Of a stretch of DNA of 64,000 nucleotides, positions 51,601 to 63,590 are shown in pieces. The notes beneath the pieces are model-generated. The model saw nothing but the letters and a program-made list of their open reading frames with translations. It was not told the DNA's origin and searched no databases. This stretch comes from Sipunculus nudus (Eukaryota > Annelida > Sipuncula > Golfingiida > Sipunculidae), in contig CM049313.1 in the NCBI GenBank assembly GCA_026874595.1, forward strand, positions 38,776,659-38,840,658, given 5' to 3'. The position numbers and the translations under genes are program-made. How positions within the stretch are numbered: the first letter of the stretch is position 1; the number at the start of each line of letters is the position of its first letter.

Positions 51601-54600
51601 TGTCCCACTCTTGACATGACGCTTTATAAACTTAGTAGAAATCAATGTACCATCTAAATTGTTTGCAGTCGCTGTTTTTCTGTAATATCATCTTATGTCA
51701 AGCTCTCACAATTCGCCCAGTGGTCCAAGTGTGTTTTATATATCAGACCCCTGCCAAAACCAATTCCACCTGACTCCTGGCCTTTGCAAACCAAATGACA
51801 CGCGGACGTGTTAACGTGCTCTTATCAATAAGTTAGTATCCTGTGCAACAGATACCGAAGAAACATGTTTAAAGCTTACAGTAACTTCATGCAAATGGTT
51901 TAACAGTTTGTCGTAAAATAATATTCCATAAGTTGGTAGTTATACAATTAAGGTATTTTATTGTCTGGAAAGGCACTTGCAATGTAGGCACTTGTTGAAC
52001 AGTCAAAATAAAATACAAGTTAATAATCTTCCCAAGGCAGGTGCCACTCAGAGAAAGTGTATGGAAATCTGAAAAAAACTCTCGTTCCGGGCATGTCAGA
52101 GTTTTATGGGTACAGGTGGTGACAGGAATAAAAATAATGACGCTTCTTTTACCAACCTTGTGCAAAGATACGGGCCACCCAGGCTTCTTGGAGGATTCTG
52201 TTAGAGCAGAATTTTATATTTACGATGAAAAAAGAATACATGAAAACTCTTAATCTTATTTTTAACTATCTCACCGTGAAACAATAAATTTATCTAAAGT
52301 GTCTCCAGAGGCTGTCGAAATATTTAAAAACATTAATACAGGCTGACTATAAAGCATACTAGTTTTTAAACGTTTAAAAAATCTCATAAAACAGCGACTT
52401 CAGGACATTAACTTTTACATTTCATGTATATTTAAACCGGCCTAAGTTTTACTGCTTGATGATAATAAGGGCTGTTTTAAATTAACCTCTTTTTCATATT
52501 TTATTCCAAATGGTTTCATAAATTCAAAACGAAAGTTTCACTTGTTTATCCTGTAATGCTAATGTTTAATTAAGCTTATCATCCATATCCGCACTTCAGC
52601 AGAACCTTTTGTTTGTGATTATGAAACTTGTACCTTTCAAAGAATAAATACCAGAAGAAAATGGAAAAAATGCCATGTGATAGATAGGGTAATTAAATAT
52701 ATTATTACTTTGACAAAAAAGAGGTGCCACCGAAATACCTAGTCCGTTACAAGAATTATAACACAAATGGTTATTTACTAAGATGATAGTATTATGAATA
52801 TTTGGGGTTGACTTTATAAATACTTAACTCATATTCTTTTTCCAAGAAATATATTATACAAAAAACAAGACTAATCCTCTCTCTGTATTATGGAAGTGAA
52901 ATAATATATTTTTGGAGTTACTCTGATGGATGTAAATAAATATTACTGCCTTGTGGCTACGATGAGTACTGTTGGATGTAAACAAACGGCAGTGTCGGAT
53001 GAAAAAAAAGGAAGGGCCTACTGTCGGACTCCAACAAATAGTATTGTCGGATGTCAGCGAACAGGACCATCATATACGGGCCCCGGCTTTGTGCTTATTT
53101 TTTCAATCATTTGTAAGTGATTGTATTAAATTACTTTCCTCTTTTACTTTTTCTAATGACTCAGGTAATTTGTCAAAGACCTGGAAAACGGATGTGGAGA
53201 CTCGCCTCAAGAATTGCATTTAGACATTAATAAGTTTCCAATATCCAGCTTTAACCACCGTCCTGACGACTCCGTGTGCAATTTTCGAGGCAGAGTTACA
53301 AGTCTGCGTATTAATTACACCTCTTATCTGAGGAACTTATTAATCTTTGTCCATTATTAATTTTAAGCATGTTTTCTCGGCATGTCCGCCAGAAAGAGAA
53401 TCAAATGGAATTCTTATAAGATAAAAACAGTACACGGGGAAAGCATTGTAAATGTCTTACTAGACGCCACATGAATAAAGAACTACGATGATTTTATTGC
53501 GGTCTCGCTGTGATTGATACGGATCGGAAAAAGCATGTTTTCAGTGATCCATATATACCACACCGGGAGGTAAAATAAATTCGAAAGCAAAGACCTCATC
53601 ATTCAACGACTGGCACCAGAGGTCATTAAGCTCTACATCGATGGCATCAAATTGACTGACGGTGTCGAGGGCTCCAGTTCCCAAGCATCTATCATAATAC
53701 GCGAGTTATTAATAAAATACTCCGACATTTAGTTCAGTAATTAAGGTCAGCTTTTGATCTGCCATGTCCGTAAGTCGACACGCACCAGGATCAATCTTTT
53801 TAAAAAGCCATTAATCTCGTCCGTTTTCTGACGACGAAAAAAAAAACTTCAAAAGAAATGAAATTCATTGCAATCTAACCGTATTGGCCTTTGGAACTGT
53901 AATCGAATTGTCCAATATGACTTCACAAATAGGATATCAATCAACTAAGTTTTACCTTATAAAAATAGGTTTTATTTTTGTATCATGACTGATCTTCGGT
54001 GTTAAGGAAATTGTCAGTCACCACAATTGTTTCACCTGGAAAAACAAGTGTTGCACAGCCGCCAAAATAACCATTTAGCTTATCGTGCATGACCTATAAA
54101 CAAATGCAACAAAAATAGCATAGCACCATGGTATCTTTATTTATTAATAATTTATTAGAAATGAACTGTTTTAACTCTTGTAATACATCTAAAGGCGATA
54201 TCAATTATGTTTTTTATGTTCAATTGTAATGGGTATCTTCATGTAGTGATCTATTTGGATATTTGTCAATTCTTATATTTCCTCTGAAAGAATTAACAGC
54301 TTCTCCACATAATTACCATGTAGTAATTCTTATAGGTCTGCTTTGTTTTAAAAAAGCTGTGCCATAATTTGCTAAGTGATATGAGACAGACTCGGATTAG
54401 ATTAATCTTAGAATATGGGATCAAAATGGTCACGTGGAGTAAAAAAACAGATTTGTCATTATTAAATTTTCCGGGAAACCCTGTGTTATAAAAAAGACTA
54501 TATGATCAATCACGGATGAATTGCACGCAGCGGCTGCGGCATTGTTAACTATAACATCGAAAAGCATGTAGTTTATCCTACATTTAATCCAGGTATATAC

Positions 54601-55339
54601 AATAATGTGTTTAAGATGTAAAGAGTCCTAATTTTTTTTAAACAATAACCAGTATAACATTACCTACTGCGGTATATTTATATGCGAAAGTTGCGTTAAT
54701 TATAAGATTAGATTGGGAAAACGACTGATGCCATTTTTTAATATGGTGCAACATGTATGCATTTATCATTGTCCCGAAGGGGGCACCATGGAGGAAGTAA
54801 ATCACGTCTTGATCTCATTCCAGAGCACGGTGACTTAATTATACTGCATATAAACTGTGCGATAGAGAAATTGACGTGATTTAGAATATCAAATGACATA
54901 GTTAAATTACCTTTTGTTCGTTTCAAGATTTTAGCTTTCAGTTTCTACCCATATTTTTCTAGTCTCACACTTCCAAGTTTTTCCTCCCGGAATTTTAATG
55001 TATGTATGGAAATACCTTTTCTTAAACATGCTATCTCATGTAATGTTTATATTCCATCATAAAATAAGCTCATACCTTCAGCGTTAAGGCAGGTTTCTTT
55101 TGTTATCAATGCGTGTATGGTGCATGATCCTATACATCACTACATAATATCGCTGATCAGTATAGTCATTGCGTTATTATATTAGCTTCTCTTACTTCTA
55201 TCTCATCTCTGTCCCAAATGTCCTGCTGGTGAGCACTCTATTCGTCTCATAATAAACACCGCTCAGGGGAAAGTAAGACTTTTCAACGTTTTGGATGTAA
55301 AATGCAAGAACCGGTTTGAAGATTGTGAAGAATAGTATC
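48681..55339. other. Intron 1, mostly unique AT-rich sequence
   Basis: No exon, RNA gene or transposon is supported over this stretch. A weak, degenerate reiteration of GTCGGATGTAAAC-like sequence occurs near 52924-53060 but is too diverged to call an array. Open frames are short and featureless. Confidence 0.5.
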
Positions 55340-55812
55340 ATACCTAAGACCATAGTTCATACCTGAGACCCTAGTTCACACCCGAGATATGATTATTTTT
55401 ATTGTGGATGGCAAAAACTTGTTTTTTTTTATAATGATATTGCTAGGGTTGCTGTGTATGTTTCTCCAGAGAACTCTGTATTTTATAATTATGTTGAAGA
55501 AAAAGGGGATAACTATTTTAGAAAATGCATCTGTAGAATTATTGATAAAATATGATGATGTAAATTTTATTATTTTGGGAGACTTGAATGCCAGGATGGA
55601 TAACTTGCATGATTATCCAGAAGATGACACTTAACAATACACTGAAATTGATGAATATAATAGTGACTTTTTCAGCTTACCTAGAAAATCAAAAGACAGT
55701 GGAACAAACAAATAGGGATTGTCACTGCCTCTATTTTATACCTGAGACCCTAGTTCATACCTGAGACCCTTGTTCTTACCTGAGACCCTCGTTCTTACCC
55801 GAGACCCTAGTT
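55340..55812. repeat. 19 bp tandem repeat in two clusters
   Basis: The unit is approximately CCTGAGACCCTAGTTCATA. It occurs in tandem at 55340-55395 and again at about 55738-55812. The roughly 340 bp between the clusters contain a LINE endonuclease remnant. Confidence 0.8.
55436..55737 (+). pseudogene. LINE endonuclease-domain remnant, frameshifted
   Basis: Two overlapping plus-strand frames together resemble an apurinic-type endonuclease domain of a non-LTR retrotransposon. The first, from 55436, gives VAVYVSPENSVFYNYVEE. After a shift within an A/G-rich run near 55500-55515, the second gives FIILGDLNARMDN, containing the GDLNAR motif typical of endonuclease/exonuclease/phosphatase folds in LINEs. 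A TAA at 55632 and a later TAG interrupt the continuing frame (which includes FFSLPRKSKDSGTN), so it is inactive. No reverse transcriptase portion follows. The family appears to be one found in bivalves, but that is from memory of motif style only. Confidence 0.65.
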
Positions 55813-58009
55813 GCGTGCTCTAATATACTAGCAATACATTCTTCATTGTTACTCTAGAGATAAATAGGATAATATTCGTAGGTTGTTTGGGATATTTTAT
55901 CAGCATTGAATTTGAGGAATATTTTCAACGCCTCCATAAGCTTTTTAGAATATATTGATCTTCACTGAGTCTGGAAAGGTGCGAGATTTTTTTATGATAT
56001 ATCTAGACGAAAGTTCAAGTGAATAATCAACAAGACAGTCGCGGTTCGTGAGAATCAGCCGCCTCAATGTCATAAGAGTGTACAGATTTCTACCTTTAAC
56101 CTTTTTCATCGAAGGGAAAGGTACTATAACCCATGTCTCCAGGTTAAAATGGTATCAAAGCCGGCACGCCAGGAGTGTTAGAGATGCTAAGTAAATGATC
56201 TGTAAAGGTCCTCCTACAACACTTTGCTTGCGGCATCAGCCTCAAACCAACAACGTATTTGACAAATGGACCAGGCGAGCTGCACTTTATATCGTATCTT
56301 CGTTTAACCAGACTCCGCGTGGCAGTCACGAAGTTTTAACCCATCAGTATCGCCGCATTTAACAGTCGGCGAGGTCAGCGACTTAAACTCTAAGGAAAAT
56401 TTATGTCTATTTCTAACAAGAACCGGAGGCCTAGGGTTCAATAAACATTTAGTATCGCACTAGTGGAAGGTTATTTCAGCCAGTTTTATAGCTATTGTTT
56501 AACCAATATTTTGTTTTTAATCAATAAAATATTGACAACCGTAAGATCGTCATGTTGTATGGTGAAGTGGCGGAGGGGTAGAAAAGCGATTGGTATATAA
56601 TATTAACATTTTAACTCTTTGATATAAAGAAATAATTTTACAAATAAAAAAGACGTAAAAGAAAATCAACCAAGCAGGAGTTATAAAAAAAAGATTATTA
56701 AGTTTGGTAAACCAAATGTAGAAATTAACATGAAGCAAATGAAGCGAGATAGAATCCATTATTAGACATTTAAGGTTTTTTTTCAGTGATCAATTGGATC
56801 ATTTCATTCAAATAATGATTAATTATCTCAGCGTGTTCTTAGATTAAAGATAACATACGATTTAAAATGCATCAATGGTATAAAAAGGCAAATCACAGTA
56901 TTAGTAACATGAGAGGATATAACAAGCTGAAACAGTTTCCTTTGGTCAAAGCCATAAAATTGTTGATTAATGCAACAATCGTCGAGGAGACATACTTCAG
57001 AACTGTTCTCAATTACGGTCAATGGTTTCTATCTTCACTACACATCCATCCCTCGTCATTGTGAGAATTTCCGGGATGAAGAATTGGTTTAATGTATCAA
57101 AATTCAGGACTTTACCGGCTTTGATGTTGAGCTATATGATGCATCACATGTCTGACTGTTCCTGTTGGCTTTCACGTCCGTCATTCACGTGACTTGCCCT
57201 CCCTATTTGGTTTCTCGTCCCGACATTTAAAGTGTTTCGACGCCAGAGCACCAATAACATCATTTTCAACACATAAAACTTATGGCACAGCTGCTACATG
57301 CGGGATACCTGTCGTTTGACAAAGAGACACAGTCATCCCACAAGCGCCCACGCATTAGTTCAGGTGCATTTGTATATCGTATATATGGTGCTATGTTTTA
57401 TCTATTTACTTTCAGCCATAACAGACTGGAATTATATTAAAATGTCTGTAAAGAGCAAAATTGGCATGCCTAACTCGGGGAAAGTAACCATCTGGAATAT
57501 CCATATTAATATATCCTCCAAAAATGACTAAATGTATATGAGTCATGGTTTATTTTTAAAACTAGCCCACGTACGTGTTTTTATAATCGATCTGTAAACC
57601 AGAAAACGGAGAAAAACATGTTATAATATCGAATATCTTTATGAATTTAAAAACTGGATTTTTTGGATCTGTTAAAAGTTTATACAGACACAATTATAAT
57701 GAGTGCATATCCCTTGGATATTGAATGATGGTACACCAAGAGGTGTTGTACTTACGACGCCGGTATAACTACATCCTTGCTACTTATGTCATAAATACTC
57801 AAATACAACATATGACGTAAGAAGCGTTTTGGCAGCTCTTTTTAAAGGATAGGTCCCTGACCTGTTGTTGGCCTTTTGACTGGCGTTGAAAGAACCGTAC
57901 GATCAGAATGATGTATAAATATTAGGCCGTCTTTAGTCCGAAATCAGAGGCACGGGTCAAGCAATAATCCAGAAGTAATGGTGTGCCGGATGACACTGAG
58001 CTGAATCCC
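55813..58009. other. Intron 1, no recognised feature
   Basis: AT-rich unique sequence. No gene, RNA gene or repeat array is supported. Confidence 0.5.
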
Positions 58010-58560
58010 GAAGGTTCTATCGGGGACGAATCTCTGAGGTTCTGTCGCGGACGTCTCTGAGGTTCTATCTGAGACGAATCTTCGTGGTTTTACCGCTGAC
58101 TTATCATCATCGGGGTCGAATGTCTAAGGTTCTTTCGGGGACGGATCTTTGGGGTTATATCGAGGACGAATATCTGAGGTTCTGTCGCGGACGTCTCTGA
58201 GGTTCTATCTGAGACGAATTTTCGTGGTTTTACCGCTGACTTATCATCATCGGGGTCGAATGTCTGAGGTTCTATCGGGGACGAGTCAATGAGGTTCTGT
58301 CGTGGACGTCTCTGAGGTTCTATCTGAGACGAATCTTCGTGGTTATATCGCTGACGTATCACCATCGGGGTCGAATGTGTGGGGTTCTATCGGGGACGAA
58401 TCTCTTAGGTTATATCGAGGACGAATCTCTGAGTTTCTATCTGAGACGAATCTTCGTGGTTATATCGCTGACGTATCACCATCGGTGGCGAATGTCTGGG
58501 GTTCTATCGGGGACGAATCTCTGAGGTTATATCGAGGACCAATCTCTGAGGTTTTTACCG
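58010..58560. repeat. 23 bp minisatellite with ~116 bp higher-order unit
   Basis: The basic unit is about TCTGAGGTTCTATCGGGGAC GAA. Variant series such as CTTCGTGGTTWTAYCGCTGA recur at 58081, 58221, 58336 and 58453. The spacings of 140, 115 and 117 bp correspond to roughly six and five basic units. The array is more GC-rich than its surroundings. Open frames exist on both strands (58302-58613 plus, 58090-58365 minus), partly because the last higher-order unit of 117 bp is a multiple of three. They have no recognisable domain. Confidence 0.85.
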
Positions 58561-61152
58561 TGGAAGATTCACTGAGGTTCCATCATTTTAGCCGTGACAA
58601 TCTGACTCAGTAGGCAATCGGATAATTTGGCCGGTAAGCCTACTCGAGTCGTGATACTAGTAATATGGAGGAATGTATCGCAGTGGTCTTGCATCTGGTT
58701 GCATTCATATTGTGGTAAACGGCCCATAATCTCAATATTATGCTTAGAATGGTGAATAAACACAAGATATTTATGTGAGCTCGCACCGTCTCCATGGACA
58801 CGGGTCATTTCCTGTGTCGCCTGCGTCCTGTAACCCGTGCGAGCCATGCTTTTGTTCATGCCGTCATAAATTCAACAAACATGCCGAGGGATTTACCAAT
58901 GTGCTGGTTTCGTTTATGTTGATTGACAGTGTACCTGTAGCCAATGAAGCGTTTGTCAGAAATGACGAAACAATTTGCATCTTCATAAGGCCTTATAATG
59001 CGATCCTCAGACGTAGATGTCATGACACTCTGGCGCCAGTAATATGGTCGTTATTCAAGAGACTCAATATGACGCTAGCATCATTTCACCATTTTGGCTT
59101 TGAGGTTCCGGTAACCTAATGGTAACAGTAGGTACACAATTATAACTCTTCCCTATAGCAATGATAACAGAATCCTCCTTGAAAGAATAATACATCGTTT
59201 CAATAAATATAATTAACAGCATATATATGCAGGCACCTAAACAGACCCTGTCAATGACAGGTGTATAAGATAACGCCTATTACTATTATTGTATATGGAC
59301 GCATAATTTTTACCCCACCTATAAAAGCAGCTGACAAACGCGTATTCTTATGCTGTTAAAACTGTAATGGATCATCCTTCGGTTCTTCGTTCAAAAAACA
59401 AGTGATACTGACCTCGCTTCACGAGCCACATATCAGTAAAATAAATCAGGACACATGGGGTCGAGCTGAATCTTCAAAGCACAAAACTTTATGGAAAAAA
59501 AGGCAAAGAGGGTTAATTTATTTTAAGGACTGTGTAGTGTCACAAAATAATTAAAATTGTTGACATTTTGTTCATAAAATATATATCCTTTCAGTAAGCA
59601 GGTGAATACATTTGGTTTATTTGACCGTATTGTCATTCTTGACGCGGCTAGTGTTAAAACAAGCAATTCGCCTACCTTTTCTCTAGAATCTATGCGATTT
59701 CCTTCTTACTCTTGTGAATTTTAGGTAATTTCTGTTACGAACAGTTCTTATTACGCCTCTTTGACGTTTGTATGAGCTTGTTTATCTACAAGCGGTTATT
59801 CATAGCAATGTTGAAAGAAAGGGAACACCGTGGAACCCGAGGTGTGTGATGTATAAGTGCGGAAGTTAGACGACAAAAGTTGCGGAATGCCCTATGAAGA
59901 ACTGTGGTTCGATGTCCTTCTTAATGTGTTTGGATTATTTTTAATAAAGTTATAAACTTTATAGCATGAGCTGGGTTTTTTCTGGTCTATTTCTATGAAC
60001 ATTTTAAGGGATAATCTCCTGTTAATACACGTTAGATATCGGGAGATGCCCTATTAACATTTTGAATTTTCAAATGTTTAAGGTGTGTCATTAGAAAGAG
60101 AAATTTTAAAACGTGGATTTTATGTTCGCGGAAACTGTTTTTTACCTATAAATTTGACAAAGAGGGAATTAATTAGTTGGATTAGTTTCTGACAGGATTG
60201 ATTATTGAATTCAGCCCAAAGAAGGAGAGTGTGATTATATGGCCTCCTACACCCTAAACGCCTTTAGGCAGAAATGTTCTGCGACCTTTAACCAATACCT
60301 TAAAAAATGCGGCTTTTATCCCATTTAACATTTTAAAATAAAGGTTACCTTCAGCCTCTCAAAGAATTTGTTATCCTCCTCTAAATGTCTCACTGTGTGG
60401 GGTGTAGCAAATACAATATGCATAGAATATCAGGATTTGACCCTGACATTTGACGGTAAATAATCTTATCGGTTCTCTGTGGCCGGCTTATTTAATTTTA
60501 GACCGGCGTGTGACATGTCATACAGTTCCCAGTTATGTATACGCAGCCATTCGCTAGTAATGATATGAACTATGTTTAATCAACAAGAGCGGAGGTATGG
60601 GTACGAACTAGGGTGGGGTCAAGGTCAGCCAGAATTGTTCACTAGAATTTCAAGAGTTGCCAGACCAGTAAATAAAAGACTGCTTTCCTACAATTTAATA
60701 AGATTGCCTGAGAACGGCCCGGCCCTAGGGTACCAGAATACTAGTTGTGGCTACAGCAAGAAATTGCATTGTGCTTATTTACCGAGGTGATGTAGGGGTC
60801 CTAGGATTAATTACGCAAGGTTCTTTTTACCGGCCAATGAGGGGTTCTTATAACTGATACTGGATATTGGCCATTTGAGGTTATGGTTATAAATAGCACG
60901 CAATGAGGCCCGCATTCGTGCTAAGATTTTTATAACAGGACTAACTCTTCTACTCACATACTGATACTGTCGTAGTGTCAGACTGATACAAAAGGGAATG
61001 TAAATGGTTGACACCTTTAAGAATAGCTTTTCGAGGTTCTTATTCACTAACTTTCGGGTGCTCGGCCCCCTTCATCAGGCATGAATGGAGCTGTTCCTCG
61101 GGTAGCTGTTGCCAGTGTTTCTCATCGGAGACAAGCAAAAGCCTAGCACGTG
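58561..61152. other. Intron 1, no recognised feature
   Basis: Mostly unique sequence. A plus-strand frame at 58775-59119 (114 residues) lacks a recognisable domain or supporting splice sites and is not called. No RNA gene is supported. Confidence 0.5.
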
Positions 61153-61309
61153 TTACGAAGGCAAATTGCTCAGGGGAAAAGACTGGGCTTATCCCGGTTT
61201 CGAACCCATGTCGGTAGCGCACAAGTCCGGCGCACACCAACCGCTTCGCTACAAAACCAAGCTTCACTAGAGAAAGTTAGGTCCGCTTTTATGTCACCCC
61301 GTAACACAC
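61153..61309 (-). mobile_element. tRNA-like SINE, copy A
   Basis: On the minus strand it begins GTGTGTTACGGGGTGACATA and carries a tRNA-like section, with GTAGCGAAGCGGTTGG as a box A-like stretch and GGGTTCGAAACCGGG as box B. It ends near CCTGAGCAATTTGCC. A second copy in the same orientation starts 274 bp further on. No target duplication could be identified, so the true ends are uncertain. Confidence 0.65.
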
Positions 61310-61426
61310 CCCCTCTTAAGAGCGTTCTGCTATCAGAACAAGACTGATCACCCAGGAGTCACACTTTGGTGAGCTTATTCCCTGGGCCACAAAGTTAACC
61401 GTCAAGTTAGACAAGCCCCCATTTTG

Positions 61427-61583
61427 ATACGAAAACGAATTGCTCAGGGGAAAAGACTGGGCCGGTCCTGCTTTCGAACTCGTGTCGGTGGCGCACAAGT
61501 CCGGCGTACCAACCGCTTCGCTAGAAAAGCAAGCTTCACTAGCGAGACATTTCGGTCCGCTTTTATGTCACCCCGTAACACAC
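61427..61583 (-). mobile_element. tRNA-like SINE, copy B
   Basis: It matches copy A across about 157 bp in the same orientation, including AATTGCTCAGGGGAAAAGAC, GGCGCACAAGTCCGGCG, ACCGCTTCGCTA and TTTTATGTCACCCCGTAACA. Box B is weakened to GAGTTCGAAAGC. The intervening 117 bp are unrelated. The pair may reflect two insertions or a segmental duplication. Confidence 0.65.
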
Positions 61584-63515
61584 GGTAGTTCAAAACTGTA
61601 TACAAATATAAAGACTGACGGACATTTAGAATATAACCAGGGAACCAAGCATGTATTGATACTCAGAACCTACAACCGGATTTTCGTTGTGCAAAATTTT
61701 TAGAATATATGTTACCGTTTAATAAAATGTGTTTCAAAACACTACAATTCATTTTCTGCTTCATTAAGTCTAGAGTTGACGTTCAGTACATATTAACCAG
61801 ACCATCTGGAAAACAGCAATCATGCTTTGAATTCAAATATAATATAACTATCCATGGCTTTAAAATGTTATCCTTGCAAAGTCGTATCGGAATCCTAGTT
61901 TTTTTCTTAAATCATCATAAAACCCTCTTCTTCAGTGTTCCCATAAAAGACATACACATTACCTACAGACTCTGTCCTGCAAGCTAAACAATTATAGATC
62001 CTGCACGGATTATCTGGACCCGGGAATTTATTTAACGACTTGATCCCATGAGACCGTCTGTCTACATGAAATACCGTCGCTTTGACTTTTGAAGACAGCA
62101 GAGCTCCCGTGCATTTCAGTATCTCTCAGTTCCATCCTTTAAATGGCTGTGGAAGTCATCCCCTCCGATGAAGAGCCCTCATTTACTCCGCGATCTCCTA
62201 CACTCCCAGTGTCCAGAGAAAATGATTTTTGCAGCGCAGTCTATTTTCTGTCTGGGACCGACACCTATTATATGTGTCTCACTGACCTTATCCTAGTGCG
62301 ACTCAAACCCGAGATGTCATGCTGTTGCCGCCATAAAACTGTGATCTTTGGCATGTTTTACACCAATTCCTTTTCGTGTAAGCTTTGAATAACGTGAAGG
62401 CAAAGAACTACGTCTTTAATGAAACATGTTAATATTTTTGGTACCGTAATATATACTTATTTTATGTGAAACAAAAAATACATTACCCGAGAAAAGATGA
62501 CAAAGGTATAACAACACTGTAAGGCTTATTCTTAGAACCAAATCCAACAGTCGTAATACTGTCTCGTTCATAGGTTACATCTTAAATAGCAATAATTTCT
62601 CTCTTCTGATGATTCTCATGGTTTAGATGTCAAGTTTCAAAAACAAAGTTGCATACTAAGTTAACTATTACACTAATATTCTGAATATCATTTAAATAGA
62701 GTATTACGAAAGAAGATATGGCTAAAGTGTATGATATACCTACATACAAGTTTGACTTGAGGATACTAATGTAGACAATTAAAAAGGCCTGCAGTTGAAC
62801 GTACTTTGTATGACCCGACATTTTTCATTTCCGTTTTCGTCCTCAGTATATATTATATCCTTTTTTTATCTTCTTTTATCTCAGGTTCATTCGTTAATTT
62901 AAGGAGAATTGGTTGGAGTTTCCTAGGGTTATTTCCGGGTCAATTTGGCCTTTATCAACTGGATTTATGAAATTCTTGAAAATTTTGACAAATTACTACC
63001 TGTCGAAATAACAAATTAGATAAATAATTCTTGTACCAGTCGTGATTACGGGTAGGATAAGAAAGAGGATTACTAAGATCAGATAAATAAGAGAAACACA
63101 AACAGCAAGACCAGAATTAGTCTCTTTAATGAAGCATCACGCAGGTGAAGTACTCCTGATGTTAGGTTGAGCCGGTCTGTTTTAGCCAGCCTTTTAGGAT
63201 AATATCCTGTACTTTGTCTATAATTCGTCCGGCTGAGTATTTTCGTATCAAAGAGTTCAGAAACATTTCGATGCTTCTTTTATATTTCAAAGTAAAAGTT
63301 TGTTAAATATAGATTGGATTATTTTGTGTTAAATATAGTATTATCTCTTGATTCTGTTACTACTCCGTCTTGACTAGGTATTTTCAAAAACAAACCAGAA
63401 ACACAATATCAATTTGTTGTTCTAGTAGGCAATATAATCGCACTAATTATCAGGTTGATGTTTTAGGAAGCCATACATATTTCTTTATAAACTCTACCAC
63501 CTTTTGTCTTTGCAG
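61584..63515. other. Distal intron 1, no recognised feature apart from the acceptor
   Basis: AT-rich unique sequence ending in the pyrimidine-rich tract and AG acceptor at 63501-63515. The plus-strand frames 61709-61987 and 62143-62388 have no recognisable domain. Confidence 0.5.
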
Positions 63516-63590
63516 ATATATTTGTTGCCAGAAAAATCTGACGGAGTTAACTGCTACCTCTCTCAATCGGTACCCAAACCTGGAAGAAAT
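63516..63590 (+). CDS. Trk: Trk-family receptor-like protein, second coding exon (one leucine-rich repeat)
   Basis: This exon is exactly 75 bp, flanked by TTTTGTCTTTGCAG and GTAAGTTACT, with phase-2 junctions on both sides. It encodes YICCQKNLTELTATSLNRYP followed by NLEE, and its split codons complete a leucine upstream and a methionine-type codon downstream. The spacing of Leu residues and the opening (Y/F)I..Q(K/Q).L match the first LRR of vertebrate TrkA and TrkB without gaps. Single-repeat exons of 72-75 bp in phase 2 are typical of Trk and of glycoprotein-hormone-receptor type LRR genes. Asn-Leu-Thr is a potential glycosylation site. The exon depends on 7922-8112 for its signal peptide, and the rest of the protein lies beyond the window. 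Confidence 0.7.

Larger units (their letters stand above)
8113..63515 (+). other. Giant first coding intron of the Trk-like gene (55.4 kb)
   Basis: The intron is bounded by GTAAGTACAT at its 5' end (GT at 8113-8114) and by the pyrimidine-rich acceptor CTTTTGTCTTTGCAG at its 3' end (AG at 63514-63515). It joins two phase-2 exon ends, so the LRR frame is preserved. No other plus-strand exon with matching phase and LRR content was seen between them, though a short missed exon cannot be excluded. It carries nearly all the mobile and tandem repeats in the window. Confidence 0.65.

Noticed and set aside
58775-59119. 114-residue plus-strand frame
   Set aside because: Composition is not clearly coding, no motif is recognised and it stands alone without splice support.
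61153-61583. Functional tRNA genes
   Set aside because: Box A and box B-like sequences are present but no complete cloverleaf with acceptor-stem pairing can be drawn, and two copies share long non-tRNA flanks, which fits a SINE.
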